Source of the DNA: Microbacterium murale
Lineage (GTDB): Bacteria; Actinomycetota; Actinomycetes; Actinomycetales; Microbacteriaceae
NCBI RefSeq assembly: GCF_014635185.1
Contig: NZ_BMCM01000001.1
Location: 1 to 64,000, forward strand
Reading direction: 5' to 3'
Length of the DNA: 64,000 nt
The notes under the pieces are model-generated. The model worked only from the letters and a program-made list of their open reading frames with translations. It was not told the DNA's origin and did not search any database. Numbering within the stretch: the stretch's first letter is position 1; each line of letters begins with the position of its first letter. The position numbers and the translations under genes are program-made. Shown here piece after piece: positions 1-8,368 of this stretch.

Positions 1-38
<38 letters not shown>

Positions 39-281
39 AGAAAAAAACCACAACCACCGGAAAAAGGTGAATCGCAGCGAGTTTGAACTGACCAAAGAAA
101 TGAATCAAACTGACTTCATTAAAATGCCAACCCCCGGAAGGGCTGGTCTTTGATCCAAAGGAATTCTCACCAGTCCGAAGACCGACGAGGATAATTTGGC
201 ATTTGACAAGTGCACGCTGTTGAGTTCTCAAGGATCGGACGCTCCCCCGACCCAGTCATCACAACCAGGCCCGAAGGGCAA
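39..281 (-). other. rRNA operon leader with processing stem
   Basis: No gene is seen here; this is the transcribed spacer before 16S. It holds GAGAACTCAACAGCGTGC (218-235, minus strand), a sequence typical of actinobacterial rRNA leaders, where antitermination and processing signals lie. A 9-bp inverted repeat (AAATGCCAA at 122-130, TTGGCATTT at 196-204) could form part of a processing stem. The role is inferred from position and similarity to known leaders. Confidence 0.7.
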
Positions 282-288
282 CTTCTCA

Positions 289-316
289 ATCTTACCCGCT
301 TCGCGGTGCCTGTCAA
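289..316 (-). promoter_or_regulatory. rrn promoter, proximal
   Basis: On the minus strand a perfect -35 TTGACA (311-316) is followed by a 16-nt spacer and -10 TAAGAT (289-294). This predicts a start near 281 and a leader of about 240 nt before 16S. It is the best consensus sigma-70-type promoter noticed in the window. Confidence 0.8.
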
Positions 317-503
317 ATCGGCGCTCCCGGATCTGAGATCCGGTGCGCAGCCGATGACTGCGATCCACGAGGTGGGACTCTCCATCCTAGACGCAAGCGT
401 CCGCACTCTCAAGTGAGAGAAGGATTTCGGGGAGTTGTTCTTTCCGCTTGAGGGGGGTGAGGCCTTCCGGCCTTTCCGCTTCCCTGTGGGGCGAACAAGT
501 AAT

Positions 504-532
504 AACTTACGCGGGATCCGGGTATGCGGCAA
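504..532 (-). promoter_or_regulatory. rrn promoter, distal candidate
   Basis: On the minus strand TTGCCG (527-532) and TAAGTT (504-509) are 17 nt apart, about 215 bp upstream of the proximal promoter. Tandem promoters are usual for rRNA operons, but this one is a weaker match. The rest of 317-608 shows no gene and only short GC-rich palindromes, such as GGCCTTCCGGCC. Confidence 0.4.
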
Positions 533-608
533 ATCCTGCCCGTCCCCCGGGCGTGTCCCGGCCACCTGCGACGGGCGACGGCCCGCCGGCGAGCCAGAAC
601 GGTACGAC

Positions 609-642
609 GAAGGGCCCCTGTCGCGACGACAGAGGCCCTTCG
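609..642 (-). terminator. hairpin after rplA
   Basis: Positions 609-623 (GAAGGGCCCCTGTCG) can pair with 628-642, with one A-C mismatch (617/634) and a 4-nt loop, starting 11 bases past the rplA stop. There is no clear T run on the minus strand, as often seen in high-GC actinobacteria. It probably separates rplKA transcription from the rRNA promoters. Confidence 0.6.
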
Positions 643-652
643 TTTGTCATGC

Positions 653-1339
653 TCAGATGGCGTTGACGTCCAGCGGGATGCCAGGACCGAACGTCGTCGA
701 CACTGCACCCTTCTGGATGTAGCGACCCTTCGCGCTCGACGGCTTCAGGCGGACGATCTCCTCGAGGGCAGCGCCGATGTTCTCATCGAGCTGCTCAGCC
801 GTGAACGACGCTTTGCCGACGACGAAATGCACGTTGGCGTGCTTGTCGACGCGGAACTCGATCTTTCCGCCCTTGATCTCCTCGACGGCCTTGGCCGTGT
901 TCGGGGTCACGGTGCCGGTCTTCGGGTTCGGCATCAGGCCACGGGGGCCGAGCACCTTGCCCAGTCGACCGACCTGTCCCATGAGCTCAGGCGTCGAGAC
1001 GGCCGAGTCGAAGTCGGTCCAGCCTGCGGCGACCTTCTCGATGAGCTCGGCGCCGCCGACCTCATCTGCACCTGCGGCGATCGCAGCCTCGGCCGCGGGG
1101 CCGGTGGCGAACACGATGACGCGGGCGGTCTTGCCGGTGCCGTGCGGGAGGATGACGGTGCCGCGCACCATCTGGTCCGCCTTGCGCGGGTCGACGGCGA
1201 GCTTCAGCGCGACCTCGACGGTGGAGTCGAACTTCGCCGAGCCGGTCTCCTTTGCGAGAGCGACAGCCTCGGTGGGGGTGTAGAAACGGTCTGCCTCGAT
1301 CTTCGCGACGGCAGCGTTGTAAGCCTTGGACTTAGTCAT
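653..1339 (-). CDS. rplA: 50S ribosomal protein L1
   Basis: The 228-residue product is the normal length for L1 and carries the conserved region [20 protein letters not shown] near residues 128-147. L1 binds 23S rRNA at the L1 stalk, controls exit of deacylated tRNA and, in bacteria studied, represses its own rplKA mRNA. The ATG at 1339 follows rplK by 11 bases, so the two are one transcription unit. It is followed by a hairpin and then the rRNA leader. Confidence 0.97.
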   Translation of the reverse strand: MTKSKAYNAAVAKIEADRFYTPTEAVALAKETGSAKFDSTVEVALKLAVDPRKADQMVRGTVILPHGTGKTARVIVFATGPAAEAAIAAGADEVGGAELIEKVAAGWTDFDSAVSTPELMGQVGRLGKVLGPRGLMPNPKTGTVTPNTAKAVEEIKGGKIEFRVDKHANVHFVVGKASFTAEQLDENIGAALEEIVRLKPSSAKGRYIQKGAVSTTFGPGIPLDVNAI

Positions 1340-1350
1340 GATTGTTCTCC

Positions 1351-1782
1351 TCAGCCCTCGACCGTGATGCCCATGGAACGGGCAGTGCCCGCGATGATCT
1401 TCGAGGCGGCCTCGATGTCATTCGCGTTCAGGTCGGCCTGCTTGGTCTCGGCGATCTGGCGGACCTGGTCCTTGGTGATCTTGCCGACCTTGACGGTGTG
1501 CGGCGTAGCCGATGCCTTCTGCACTCCGGCGGCCTTCTTGATCAGCTCTGCGGCCGGCGGGGTCTTCAGGACGAACGTGAAGCTGCGGTCCTCGTAGACG
1601 GTGATCTCCACCGGGATGACGTTGCCGCGCTGCGACTCGGTCGCGGCGTTGTACGCCTTGCAGAACTCCATGATGTTCACGCCGTGCTGACCCAGCGCGG
1701 GTCCGATCGGCGGAGCCGGGTTGGCGGCGCCGGCGTTGATCTGGAGCTTGATCAGGCCGGTCACCTTCTTCTTCGGTGCCAT
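1351..1782 (-). CDS. rplK: 50S ribosomal protein L11
   Basis: The product is 143 residues, the usual L11 size, beginning [15 protein letters not shown]. The proline-rich [14 protein letters not shown] motif (about residues 20-33) binds the GTPase-associated 23S rRNA that thiopeptides target. The reading frame stays open further upstream, but the ATG at 1782 is preceded by GAGAGG and matches the family start. L11 supports factor binding and RelA activation. The gene is parted from nusG by a regulator/VOC pair, which is not the textbook arrangement. Confidence 0.97.
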
Positions 1783-1922
1783 TTCAATTCCTCTCATCGA
1801 ACGGATGCCGGAGCATCCGATCTCCCACGAACCCGGCATCTCCGGGCTGTGGTGTGTTCGCGTGCGCGCCGAAGTGCACACACAAACCACGTCAGTCTAC
1901 CTGATCACGGCGGATGCGGCCA
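1783..1922 (-). promoter_or_regulatory. rplKA leader and candidate promoter
   Basis: This gap must start rplKA transcription because nusG is not directly upstream. A possible -10 TAGACT lies at 1894-1899 (minus strand) with no good -35. A 7-bp hairpin with a 4-nt loop (CGGATGC 1802-1808, GCATCCG 1813-1819) lies close to the rplK start, where an L1-binding translational operator would be expected. Both calls are tentative. Confidence 0.35.
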
Positions 1923-2906
1923 TCAGTCGTCATCCGCGGCATACCGCTCGACGATCTGCTCCCCCAGCGCATGCAGGGCGGCGCGCACTTCGACGGGCCC
2001 GATCACCTCGCTGACGCTCGACCATCCGGCGAGCTGTTCGGCCAGTGCATCCACGCGGTGAGCGTGCACCTCGACGAGCGGGCTGCCGTCGTCGGCGCGG
2101 GAGTCCAGCGCATGCGCATGCGCGCCGAACTGATCGCACAGGGCCTTCATCGCCCACGGGCGTACGCTCACCACGGCACGCACCGTGCCTCGCAGGTCCT
2201 CAACCCGCGCGACCATCGCTGTCCAGACCGCGGACGTATCGAACCCTTCGGGTGGCTCGCCCTGAGCATCCAGGGTCTCCAGTTCACGGATCCGATCCAC
2301 TCGGTATGTCCGCATCCGACCTCCATCCGCGACCGGCGCGTCCTCGCGCGGCGGCGCGGCGAGCAGGTACCAGCGCACGCCCCGACTTCCTACGACCAGC
2401 GGGACGAGCTCAACGGAACCTCGGCGAGATCCCTCGTACGACAGGCGCACGCGCCGACGCCGTGCGATGGCACGCTGCAGGTGCTCGACCGTGGCTGCGG
2501 CTCGGGCATCCTCTTCCTGTCCCCACGGCACGTCATGCACTGTCGCTGCCGCCACGCGCTCCGCTCCCTCGCGGAACGGCGCCGGCATCGCGCGGACGAG
2601 TTTGCGCACCGCCGCGATGCGCTCCGGATCACCGGCGCCGCCCTGCGCGAGACCGATGAGCACCGAGGTCACCTCACCTTCGGTGAGCCCGGTCAGGTCG
2701 GTGCGCGCGCCGCCGATCAGGCGCCAGCCGCCACCGCGCCCGCGCGTCGGATAGATCGGCACGCCCGCCATCGCCAGCGCCTCGAGGTCGCGGCGAGCAG
2801 TCGGCACAGATATCTCAAGCTCGCCGGCGAGCTGCTCGGCTGTGATCTGCGGTCGCCCCTGGAGCAGAAGGAGCGCCTGGATGAGGCGATCGGCGCGCAT
2901 CTGCAC
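1923..2906 (-). CDS. WYL-domain transcriptional regulator (YafY/DeoR-like)
   Basis: The 327-residue protein has an N-terminal winged helix-turn-helix (residues 1-60; ITAEQLAGELEISVPTARRD looks like the recognition region), a middle WYL domain (RWYLLAAPP near residue 180) and a C-terminal extension. WYL regulators often sense small ligands. It is divergent from the VOC gene, with a 23-bp palindrome between them, so it probably controls that gene and itself. The start may be the ATG at 2906 or the in-frame ATG at 2900. The ligand is unknown. Confidence 0.85.
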   Translation of the reverse strand: MQMRADRLIQALLLLQGRPQITAEQLAGELEISVPTARRDLEALAMAGVPIYPTRGRGGGWRLIGGARTDLTGLTEGEVTSVLIGLAQGGAGDPERIAAVRKLVRAMPAPFREGAERVAAATVHDVPWGQEEDARAAATVEHLQRAIARRRRVRLSYEGSRRGSVELVPLVVGSRGVRWYLLAAPPREDAPVADGGRMRTYRVDRIRELETLDAQGEPPEGFDTSAVWTAMVARVEDLRGTVRAVVSVRPWAMKALCDQFGAHAHALDSRADDGSPLVEVHAHRVDALAEQLAGWSSVSEVIGPVEVRAALHALGEQIVERYAADDD

Positions 2907-2927
2907 CTCATTCGAAGAATCTTTTTA

Positions 2928-2950
2928 AAGTGATCAGAAGATGATCACTT
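2928..2950. promoter_or_regulatory. operator palindrome between regulator and VOC gene
   Basis: The arms AAGTGATCA (2928-2936) and TGATCACTT (2942-2950) are perfect inverted repeats with a 5-base spacer, in an AT-rich island of a high-GC genome. It lies 21 bp before the regulator start and 45 bp before the VOC start. This is where an autoregulatory WYL protein would bind. Confidence 0.65.
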
Positions 2951-2995
2951 CATTGTCGAGCATAGAAGAAACAACCGCAATGAAGGAGAAAGATC

Positions 2996-3394
2996 ATGTT
3001 CCGTGGACTGGCCAACATCAACGTCGTCGCCGAAGACATGCCGGCCGCGATCAAGTGGTACCGCAAGGTGTTCGACGCTGCGCCGTACTTCGTCCGCCCC
3101 GAAGAAGGACCCGCGCAATACGCCGAATGGCGCTTCGGCGACGACGAGGACGAGTTCGCGTTGATGGATGCGCGCTTCCGACCCGCGCTCGTTCAGCCCG
3201 GCGGCGCATTGGTGAGCATGCATGTCGACGACATCCGGGCGGCTTTCGACCGGCTGATCGCGCTCGGAGCGACCGAGTTCGACCCGGTCGTCCAACGCGG
3301 AGACGGCTGGTGGTCGGCATCGGTCAGCGATCCGTTCCGCAACCTCATCGGACTCATCCAGAGCCCGCACTGGGCATCGCAGCACGAATCCTGA
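2996..3394 (+). CDS. VOC-family (glyoxalase/bleomycin-resistance fold) protein
   Basis: This 132-residue protein has the beta-alpha-beta-beta-beta repeats of vicinal oxygen chelate proteins: NINVVAEDMPAAIKWYRKVF at residues 8-27, and SVSDPFRNLIGLIQSPHW at the end. Such proteins are metal-dependent lyases, isomerases or dioxygenases, or drug-binding proteins; the substrate cannot be told from sequence. AAGGAG precedes the ATG. It is transcribed away from the WYL regulator, which probably controls it, and ends at a terminator shared with nusG. Confidence 0.85.
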   Translation: MFRGLANINVVAEDMPAAIKWYRKVFDAAPYFVRPEEGPAQYAEWRFGDDEDEFALMDARFRPALVQPGGALVSMHVDDIRAAFDRLIALGATEFDPVVQRGDGWWSASVSDPFRNLIGLIQSPHWASQHES

Positions 3395-3402
3395 GCCCCG
3401 AA

Positions 3403-3442
3403 CACGAAGACGGCCGCCCCGCGAGGGACGGCCGTCTTCGTG
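3403..3442. terminator. bidirectional terminator between VOC gene and nusG
   Basis: A perfect 14-bp inverted repeat (CACGAAGACGGCCG at 3403-3416 with 3429-3442) with a 12-nt loop lies between two convergent genes, 8 bases from each stop. The symmetry suggests it serves both directions. Confidence 0.75.
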
Positions 3443-3450
3443 GAAGCGGG

Positions 3451-4491
3451 TCAGTTCATCTTGGTGACCTGGTCGAACGACAGCTCGACCGGGGTCTCGC
3501 GCTCGAAGAGGGAGACGAGCACCGTGAGCTTGCCGCTCTCGGGCTTGATCTCGCTGATCGAGCCAGGAAGGCCGGCGAACGAGCCTTCCTTGATCGTGAT
3601 GGTCTCGCCCACCTCGAAGTCGACCTCAGCGGGGATCGAGCGGGCGACAGCCATGCCGCCCTTCGACTGGACGTTCTTCGCGGTCGGGAGATCCTTGACC
3701 TCGACGAGCGCCTTCAGCATGTTGAAGGCCTCTTCGAAACGCAGCGGCGTCGGGTTGTGGGCGTTGCCCACGAAGCCTGTGACGCCGGGTGTGTGGCGGA
3801 CGACCGACCAGGTGTCTTCGTTGAGCTCCATGCGCACGAGCACGTAACCGGGGATCCGGACGCGCGTGACCATCTTGCGCTGGCCGTTCTTGATCTCGAC
3901 GACGTCCTCCATCGGGACCTCGATCTGGTAGATGTCGTCCTCGACCTCGAGCGTCGACTTGCGCTGCTCGATGTTGGCCTTCACCTTGCGCTCGAAGCCG
4001 GCGTAGGAGTGGATCACGTACCACTTGCCCGGCATCATGCGCAGATCCATGCGGAAGGCCTCGTAGGGGTCTTCTTCCGCGTCCTCGTCTGCGTCGTCAG
4101 CAGCCTCGTCGGTCACGGCATCCTCATCGCCGTTCACGTCGGGGCCGTCGTATGGGGTGACCTCGTCAGCGGAAGCCGCCTCGAGGTCTGCGGCCTCTTC
4201 GGCCGCTCCGTCGTTGAGGACCTCAGCGGCAGCTTCGGATTCTGCCGCTTCGTCCAGGTTGAGAGCGTCGTTCACGATCGCGTCCGCCTCCGGGTCGTCG
4301 ATGTCGATGTCTTCCGTGCCTTCTTCGTTCGAGTCATCCGCGTCGGCTTCGATGTGCACAGCGACATGCTCGGCAGCCGAAGCCGACTTCTCTTCAGCGG
4401 AGAGCACGTTGCCCTCCTGCGCCTCGTCGTCCTCACTGGACTGCTCCGCAGCTGTCGCCCAGTCGGCGTCGTCGGAATATCGTTCAGACAC
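3451..4491 (-). CDS. nusG: transcription termination/antitermination protein NusG, with long acidic N-terminal tail
   Basis: The NGN core starts near residue 155 ([20 protein letters not shown]) and a KOW domain follows from about residue 292 ([17 protein letters not shown]). NusG links RNA polymerase with Rho or the ribosome. The first 150 residues are Glu/Asp/Ala-rich and unlike the compact E. coli protein of about 181 residues; actinobacterial NusG is often extended. I chose the GTG at 4491 because GGAAAG lies 7 bases upstream; a TTG at 4506 is the alternative. secE is 45 bases upstream. Confidence 0.95.
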   Translation of the reverse strand: MSERYSDDADWATAAEQSSEDDEAQEGNVLSAEEKSASAAEHVAVHIEADADDSNEEGTEDIDIDDPEADAIVNDALNLDEAAESEAAAEVLNDGAAEEAADLEAASADEVTPYDGPDVNGDEDAVTDEAADDADEDAEEDPYEAFRMDLRMMPGKWYVIHSYAGFERKVKANIEQRKSTLEVEDDIYQIEVPMEDVVEIKNGQRKMVTRVRIPGYVLVRMELNEDTWSVVRHTPGVTGFVGNAHNPTPLRFEEAFNMLKALVEVKDLPTAKNVQSKGGMAVARSIPAEVDFEVGETITIKEGSFAGLPGSISEIKPESGKLTVLVSLFERETPVELSFDQVTKMN

Positions 4492-4536
4492 GTTGTTTCT
4501 TTCCAATCATTGCGGCACTGGCCGCGGGGATGACGC

Positions 4537-4800
4537 TTACTGCGGCACCCCGAAGACCTGGGCCGTCAGCCACGAGAAGGCGGTGTCCAGGCCGTAGACC
4601 AGAGCCATCATGATCGCCACGAAGACCAGCACGACGCCGGTGAACTTGAACAGTTCCTTGCGCGTGGGTGTGACGACCTTGCGAAGCTCGCCGATGACCT
4701 GACGGAAGAACAGCGCGATCCGTCCGAAAAAGCCGAGCTTCTTCACACTGGCGGCGCCGCCTGCCGCGACGACATCGCCGCGCGGTTCGTCCTGATCCAT
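4537..4800 (-). CDS. secE: preprotein translocase subunit SecE
   Basis: This 87-residue protein has the single-helix SecE design: an amphipathic stretch (FFRQVIGELRKVVTPTRKEL, residues 31-50), then one membrane helix (about residues 54-76). The VTPTR element is typical. SecE clamps SecY and is needed for Sec export. It lies between tRNA-Trp and nusG, the standard order. Confidence 0.95.
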   Translation of the reverse strand: MDQDEPRGDVVAAGGAASVKKLGFFGRIALFFRQVIGELRKVVTPTRKELFKFTGVVLVFVAIMMALVYGLDTAFSWLTAQVFGVPQ

Positions 4801-4840
4801 CCTGAATGTACCTTTCGTGTGCCAGCGTGGCGCTGACGCG

Positions 4841-4913
<73 letters not shown>

Positions 4914-5023
4914 AGAGACCATGAGGCCCCTGGATCCGCATCCCATCCGCACCCGCGGGCATGGAAAAAGAATGCAGACAACTGCCTCTCCAGTGTAGGG
5001 CATGCTGTCCGCCCCGGCGAACA

Positions 5024-5051
5024 GCGGCCCTTCGACAGGCTCAGGGGCCGC
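5024..5051. repeat. palindrome of the CCCTTCGACAGGCTCAGGG type, likely poxB terminator
   Basis: The outer arms GCGGCCC (5024-5030) and GGGCCGC (5045-5051) enclose CCTTCGACAGGCTCAGG. Palindromes with this core are, as I recall, widespread in high-GC bacterial genomes, often at gene ends. This copy starts 6 bases after the poxB stop, so it probably doubles as its terminator. Confidence 0.55.
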
Positions 5052-5057
5052 ACCTCG

Positions 5058-6782
5058 TCAGAACAGCTGCCGCCAGTTCGCCCTGGCGAGATCGAGCAGT
5101 TCATCGCCACGGCCGGACATGACAGTGCGGATCGCGTAGAGGGCGAAGCCCTTGACCTGCTCGGCGGTGATCGCCGGCGGCATGGACAGCTCCTGTCGCT
5201 CGGTGACGACGTCGAGCAGCGCCGGCCCATCATGAGCGAGAACCTCGCGCACGGCATCCGGAAGATCCTCACTGCGCTCCACGCGCCGCGCGAAGATGCC
5301 GAGAGCCTCGGCGACGGCCGCGAAGTTCGGATTCTCGAGGTCGGTCGCGTATGTGACGAAGCCTGCCGCCTTCATCTCGAGTTCCACGAAGTTGAGCGAC
5401 GAGTTGTTCACCACGATCGTCTTCACCGGCAGGCGGTTCTGCGTGAGCGTGATGAGTTCGCCCAGCATCATCGCGAGTCCCCCGTCCCCCGCCAGCGCGA
5501 CCACCTGCCGCTCCGGCTGCGCGGTCTGCGCGCCGATGCCGTGCATGAGCGCGTTCGCCATCGAGCCGTGGGTGAACGAGCCGATCAGGCGGCGCCGTCC
5601 GTTCATCGTGAGGTAGCGCGCCGCCCACACCGTCGGCGAGCCGACGTCGGCGGTGAAGATCGCGTCATCGCTTGCCGCCTCGTCGAGGAGTCGGGCGAGG
5701 TACTGCGGGTGGATCGGCTTCTCACCCTTCGTGGGCACGGCCAGTTCGTCGAGCTTCGCCCGCGTCTTGCGGTAGTGCGCGACGGCGTCGTCGAGGTGGG
5801 AACGATCCGACTTCTCGGCGATCCGCGGGAGGAGTGCATCGGCGGTCGCCTTGACGTCGCCGACGAGGCCGAGATCGAGCGGATGCCGTTTGCCGAGCTG
5901 CGAGCCCCGGATGTCGACCTGGATAGTGGTGGCGTCTTCGGGATAGAACTGCGGGTAAGGGAAGTCGGAACCCAACACCAGCAGCGTGTCAGCCGACTCC
6001 ATGGCTCGGAAGCCAGAGGCGAACCCGAGCAGGCCCGTCATGCCGACGTCGAACGGGTTGTCGTACTCGATGTACTCCTTGCCGCGGAGGGCATGCACGA
6101 TGGGTGCGCCGAGGCGGTCAGCGAGAGCGACGACCTCATCATGGGCTCCCTCGACGCCCGCACCGGCGAGAATCGTCACCTTCTTGGCCGCGTTCAGCAG
6201 CTGCGCCGCCCTCTCGAGCTCGGTCGGGTTCGGAACGACGATCGGATGCGCGCGCTCGATGACGACGGCGCGATCGTCGGGGACATCTGCGAGCGCGACC
6301 TCGCCGGGTATCACGATCACGGCGACGCCGCGCTTCTCGATGGCCTCGCGCATCGCGATCTCCAGGATGCGGGGCATCTGCACTGGGTCGGCGACGTACT
6401 CGACGTAGACGCTGCACTCGCGGAACAGCTCCTGCGGATGTGTCTCCTGGAAGTACCCGGTCCCGATCTCGCTGGTCGGGATGTGCGCCGCGATCGCCAG
6501 CACGGGCACGCGGGACCGGTTGGCGTCGAACAGTCCGTTGATCAGGTGCAGGTTGCCTGGGCCACAGGAGCCGGCGACGACGGCGAGGTCGCCGGTGATC
6601 GCTGCGTCGGCAGCAGCCGCGAAGGCCGCGGACTCCTCATGGCGCACATGCAGCCAGCGGATCGTGCCGTCTTTACGCAGCGCATCGGTGAATCCGTTGA
6701 GCGAATCACCCGGGATGCCGTAGACCCGCTCGATTCCGTTGGCTCGAAGCGTGCGGACCATGTTCTCAGCGACAGTGACCAT
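5058..6782 (-). CDS. poxB: pyruvate dehydrogenase (quinone), PoxB-type ThDP enzyme
   Basis: The 574-residue protein matches E. coli PoxB (572) through long stretches, such as AGSCGPGNLHLINGLFD and GYFQETHPQELFREC. Three ThDP-family domains can be read: PYR with the catalytic Glu in HVRHEESAAFA, a central FAD-binding domain, and PP with the diphosphate motif GDGGLAMMLGELITLTQN. It should decarboxylate pyruvate to acetate and CO2 and pass electrons to membrane quinone through its C-terminus. It is set off from gntP by a strong hairpin and is probably its own unit. Confidence 0.92.
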   Translation of the reverse strand: MVTVAENMVRTLRANGIERVYGIPGDSLNGFTDALRKDGTIRWLHVRHEESAAFAAAADAAITGDLAVVAGSCGPGNLHLINGLFDANRSRVPVLAIAAHIPTSEIGTGYFQETHPQELFRECSVYVEYVADPVQMPRILEIAMREAIEKRGVAVIVIPGEVALADVPDDRAVVIERAHPIVVPNPTELERAAQLLNAAKKVTILAGAGVEGAHDEVVALADRLGAPIVHALRGKEYIEYDNPFDVGMTGLLGFASGFRAMESADTLLVLGSDFPYPQFYPEDATTIQVDIRGSQLGKRHPLDLGLVGDVKATADALLPRIAEKSDRSHLDDAVAHYRKTRAKLDELAVPTKGEKPIHPQYLARLLDEAASDDAIFTADVGSPTVWAARYLTMNGRRRLIGSFTHGSMANALMHGIGAQTAQPERQVVALAGDGGLAMMLGELITLTQNRLPVKTIVVNNSSLNFVELEMKAAGFVTYATDLENPNFAAVAEALGIFARRVERSEDLPDAVREVLAHDGPALLDVVTERQELSMPPAITAEQVKGFALYAIRTVMSGRGDELLDLARANWRQLF

Positions 6783-6818
6783 GACTCAACGCTACGCCTG
6801 ACTGCTCGTATGCAGGGC

Positions 6819-6856
6819 GAGGCCCTCGGCATCCGTCTCCGGATGCCGAGGGCCTC
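6819..6856 (-). terminator. terminator between gntP and poxB
   Basis: A perfect 17-bp stem (GAGGCCCTCGGCATCCG at 6819-6835 with 6840-6856) and 4-nt loop lies 15 bases past the gntP stop. It probably ends the sugar-acid operon before poxB. Confidence 0.75.
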
Positions 6857-6871
6857 ATCGCTCGATGATCG

Positions 6872-8296
6872 TCAGCTGATCGGGATCGCGGCGTACAGGA
6901 TCCAGGTGAGAAGGAACCCGGCCACGCCGAGCACGGTCGTCAACGGCGTCCACGTGCGAAGGCCGTCCTTCACCGAGAGTCCGAGGTAGCGGGTGACGAC
7001 CCAGAAGCCGGAGTCGTTGACGTGGCTGAGCCCCAGAGCGCCGTATCCGATCGCGACCGCGACGAGGGCGATGTGGATGGTGTCGAGGCCGAGCACTGCG
7101 ACCGAAGGCAGCAGCAGGCCCGCCGTCGTCGTGATGGCGACGGTGGCCGAGCCCTGCGCGGCGCGCATGATGAGCGAGATGAGGAACGCGGCGAGCAGGA
7201 GCGGCATGCCCGATCCGGCGAGCACCTCGGCAACCGCACCGCCGATGCCGGTCTCGGTCAGGATCTTTCCGAACGCGCCACCGGCACCGGTCACGAGGAT
7301 GATGACGGCGGCTGCGGGCAGCGCGGACTCCATGACCTCACCGAGCTTCGCAGCCGACCATCCACGGCGCACGCCGAGGAAGAACATCGCCGCGGCGATC
7401 GCGACCATGAGAGCGAAGATCGGCTGGCCGATCATCGACAGGAAGGTGTTCCAGAAGCTGCCGGCCTCGAATGCGGGGGCGACAGCCGTGCCGAGCATGA
7501 TGAGCACGAGCGGCAGCAGGATCAGGCCGAGCACGGTGAAGGCACTGGGCGCCTTCTCTCCGTCACGCAGTCCCGCATTCGCCGAGGGCTGGTCGTTGCC
7601 GAAGCTGTCGAACATCTGCTTGGTCGCCTCGATCATGGCGAACTCGCGGCGGTTGATCAGCTTGCCGACCCAGAACGACAGTGCGGCAAGCGGGATCGAG
7701 ACCAGCAGCGCGAAGATCGTGACCCAGCCGATGTCGGCGCCGAGGATCGTCGCGCCGCCGACGATGCCGGGGTGCGGCGGGACAGCGACGTGCACGGCGA
7801 GCATGATGCCGGCGACGGGGAGACCGAACTTGATGGGGTTGAGCCCTGCGACCTTCGAGAAGGCGAAGATGATCGGCACGAGGATGATGAAGCCCGCGTC
7901 GAAGAACACCGGGATGGCGAGGATCGCGGCGGCGATCACCAGAGCGACGCCGACCCGCTTCGGACCGAGCCACTTCGTGAACTTGCCGGCGAGAGACTCT
8001 GCGCCCCCGGAGAGCTCGATGATCTTGCCGAGCATCGAGCCGAGGGCGACGAGTACGGCGACGGAGCCGAGGGTTCCGCCGACACCGGCGATGATCGCCT
8101 GGATGATGCCGAGCTGTTCGACGGTGCCGTCGTCCGCCGTGATGTTCGTCATCGGAAGACCGGCGGCGAGGCCGACGACGATCGAGACGAGGATCAGGGC
8201 GTAGAAGGCCTGCATCTTGAAGCGGATGATCAGCAGGAGCAGCAGGGCGAGGCCGGCGATTCCGATCGCGATCAGCGCGGGAAGAGGGAGCGTCAC
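6872..8296 (-). CDS. GntP-family gluconate/sugar-acid:proton symporter
   Basis: The 474-residue protein is hydrophobic throughout, with about 12-14 predicted helices, and carries GntP features such as PVFFDAGFIILVPIIFAFSK near residue 130, VPPHPGIVGG near 172 and LSHVNDSGFWVV near 424. Members import gluconate and other aldonates. Its place after an LtnD-type dehydrogenase and an OtnK-type kinase suggests a four-carbon aldonate such as threonate or erythronate rather than gluconate; that is inference. It is the last gene of the operon. Confidence 0.9.
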   Translation of the reverse strand: MTLPLPALIAIGIAGLALLLLLIIRFKMQAFYALILVSIVVGLAAGLPMTNITADDGTVEQLGIIQAIIAGVGGTLGSVAVLVALGSMLGKIIELSGGAESLAGKFTKWLGPKRVGVALVIAAAILAIPVFFDAGFIILVPIIFAFSKVAGLNPIKFGLPVAGIMLAVHVAVPPHPGIVGGATILGADIGWVTIFALLVSIPLAALSFWVGKLINRREFAMIEATKQMFDSFGNDQPSANAGLRDGEKAPSAFTVLGLILLPLVLIMLGTAVAPAFEAGSFWNTFLSMIGQPIFALMVAIAAAMFFLGVRRGWSAAKLGEVMESALPAAAVIILVTGAGGAFGKILTETGIGGAVAEVLAGSGMPLLLAAFLISLIMRAAQGSATVAITTTAGLLLPSVAVLGLDTIHIALVAVAIGYGALGLSHVNDSGFWVVTRYLGLSVKDGLRTWTPLTTVLGVAGFLLTWILYAAIPIS

Positions 8297-8315
8297 TGGA
8301 TCTCTTCTTTCAGTT

Positions 8316-8340
8316 CTCGGGCGCGCGTGAGCGCGCCGAG
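8316..8340 (-). other. hairpin between ltnD-like gene and gntP
   Basis: GGCGCGC (8320-8326) pairs with GCGCGCC (8331-8337) around a GTGA tetraloop, extended by CTC/GAG pairs, in the 72-bp gap before gntP. It may protect the upstream mRNA or tune permease expression. There is no T run, so a full terminator is unlikely. Confidence 0.4.
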
Positions 8341-8368
8341 GTAGAGGGTCGGGCGGTCTGGGATGGGG

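Noticed and set aside
7022-8344. Plus-strand 440-codon frame opposite gntP
   Set aside because: Its composition is charged and repetitive, being the complement of a membrane protein gene, with no motif.
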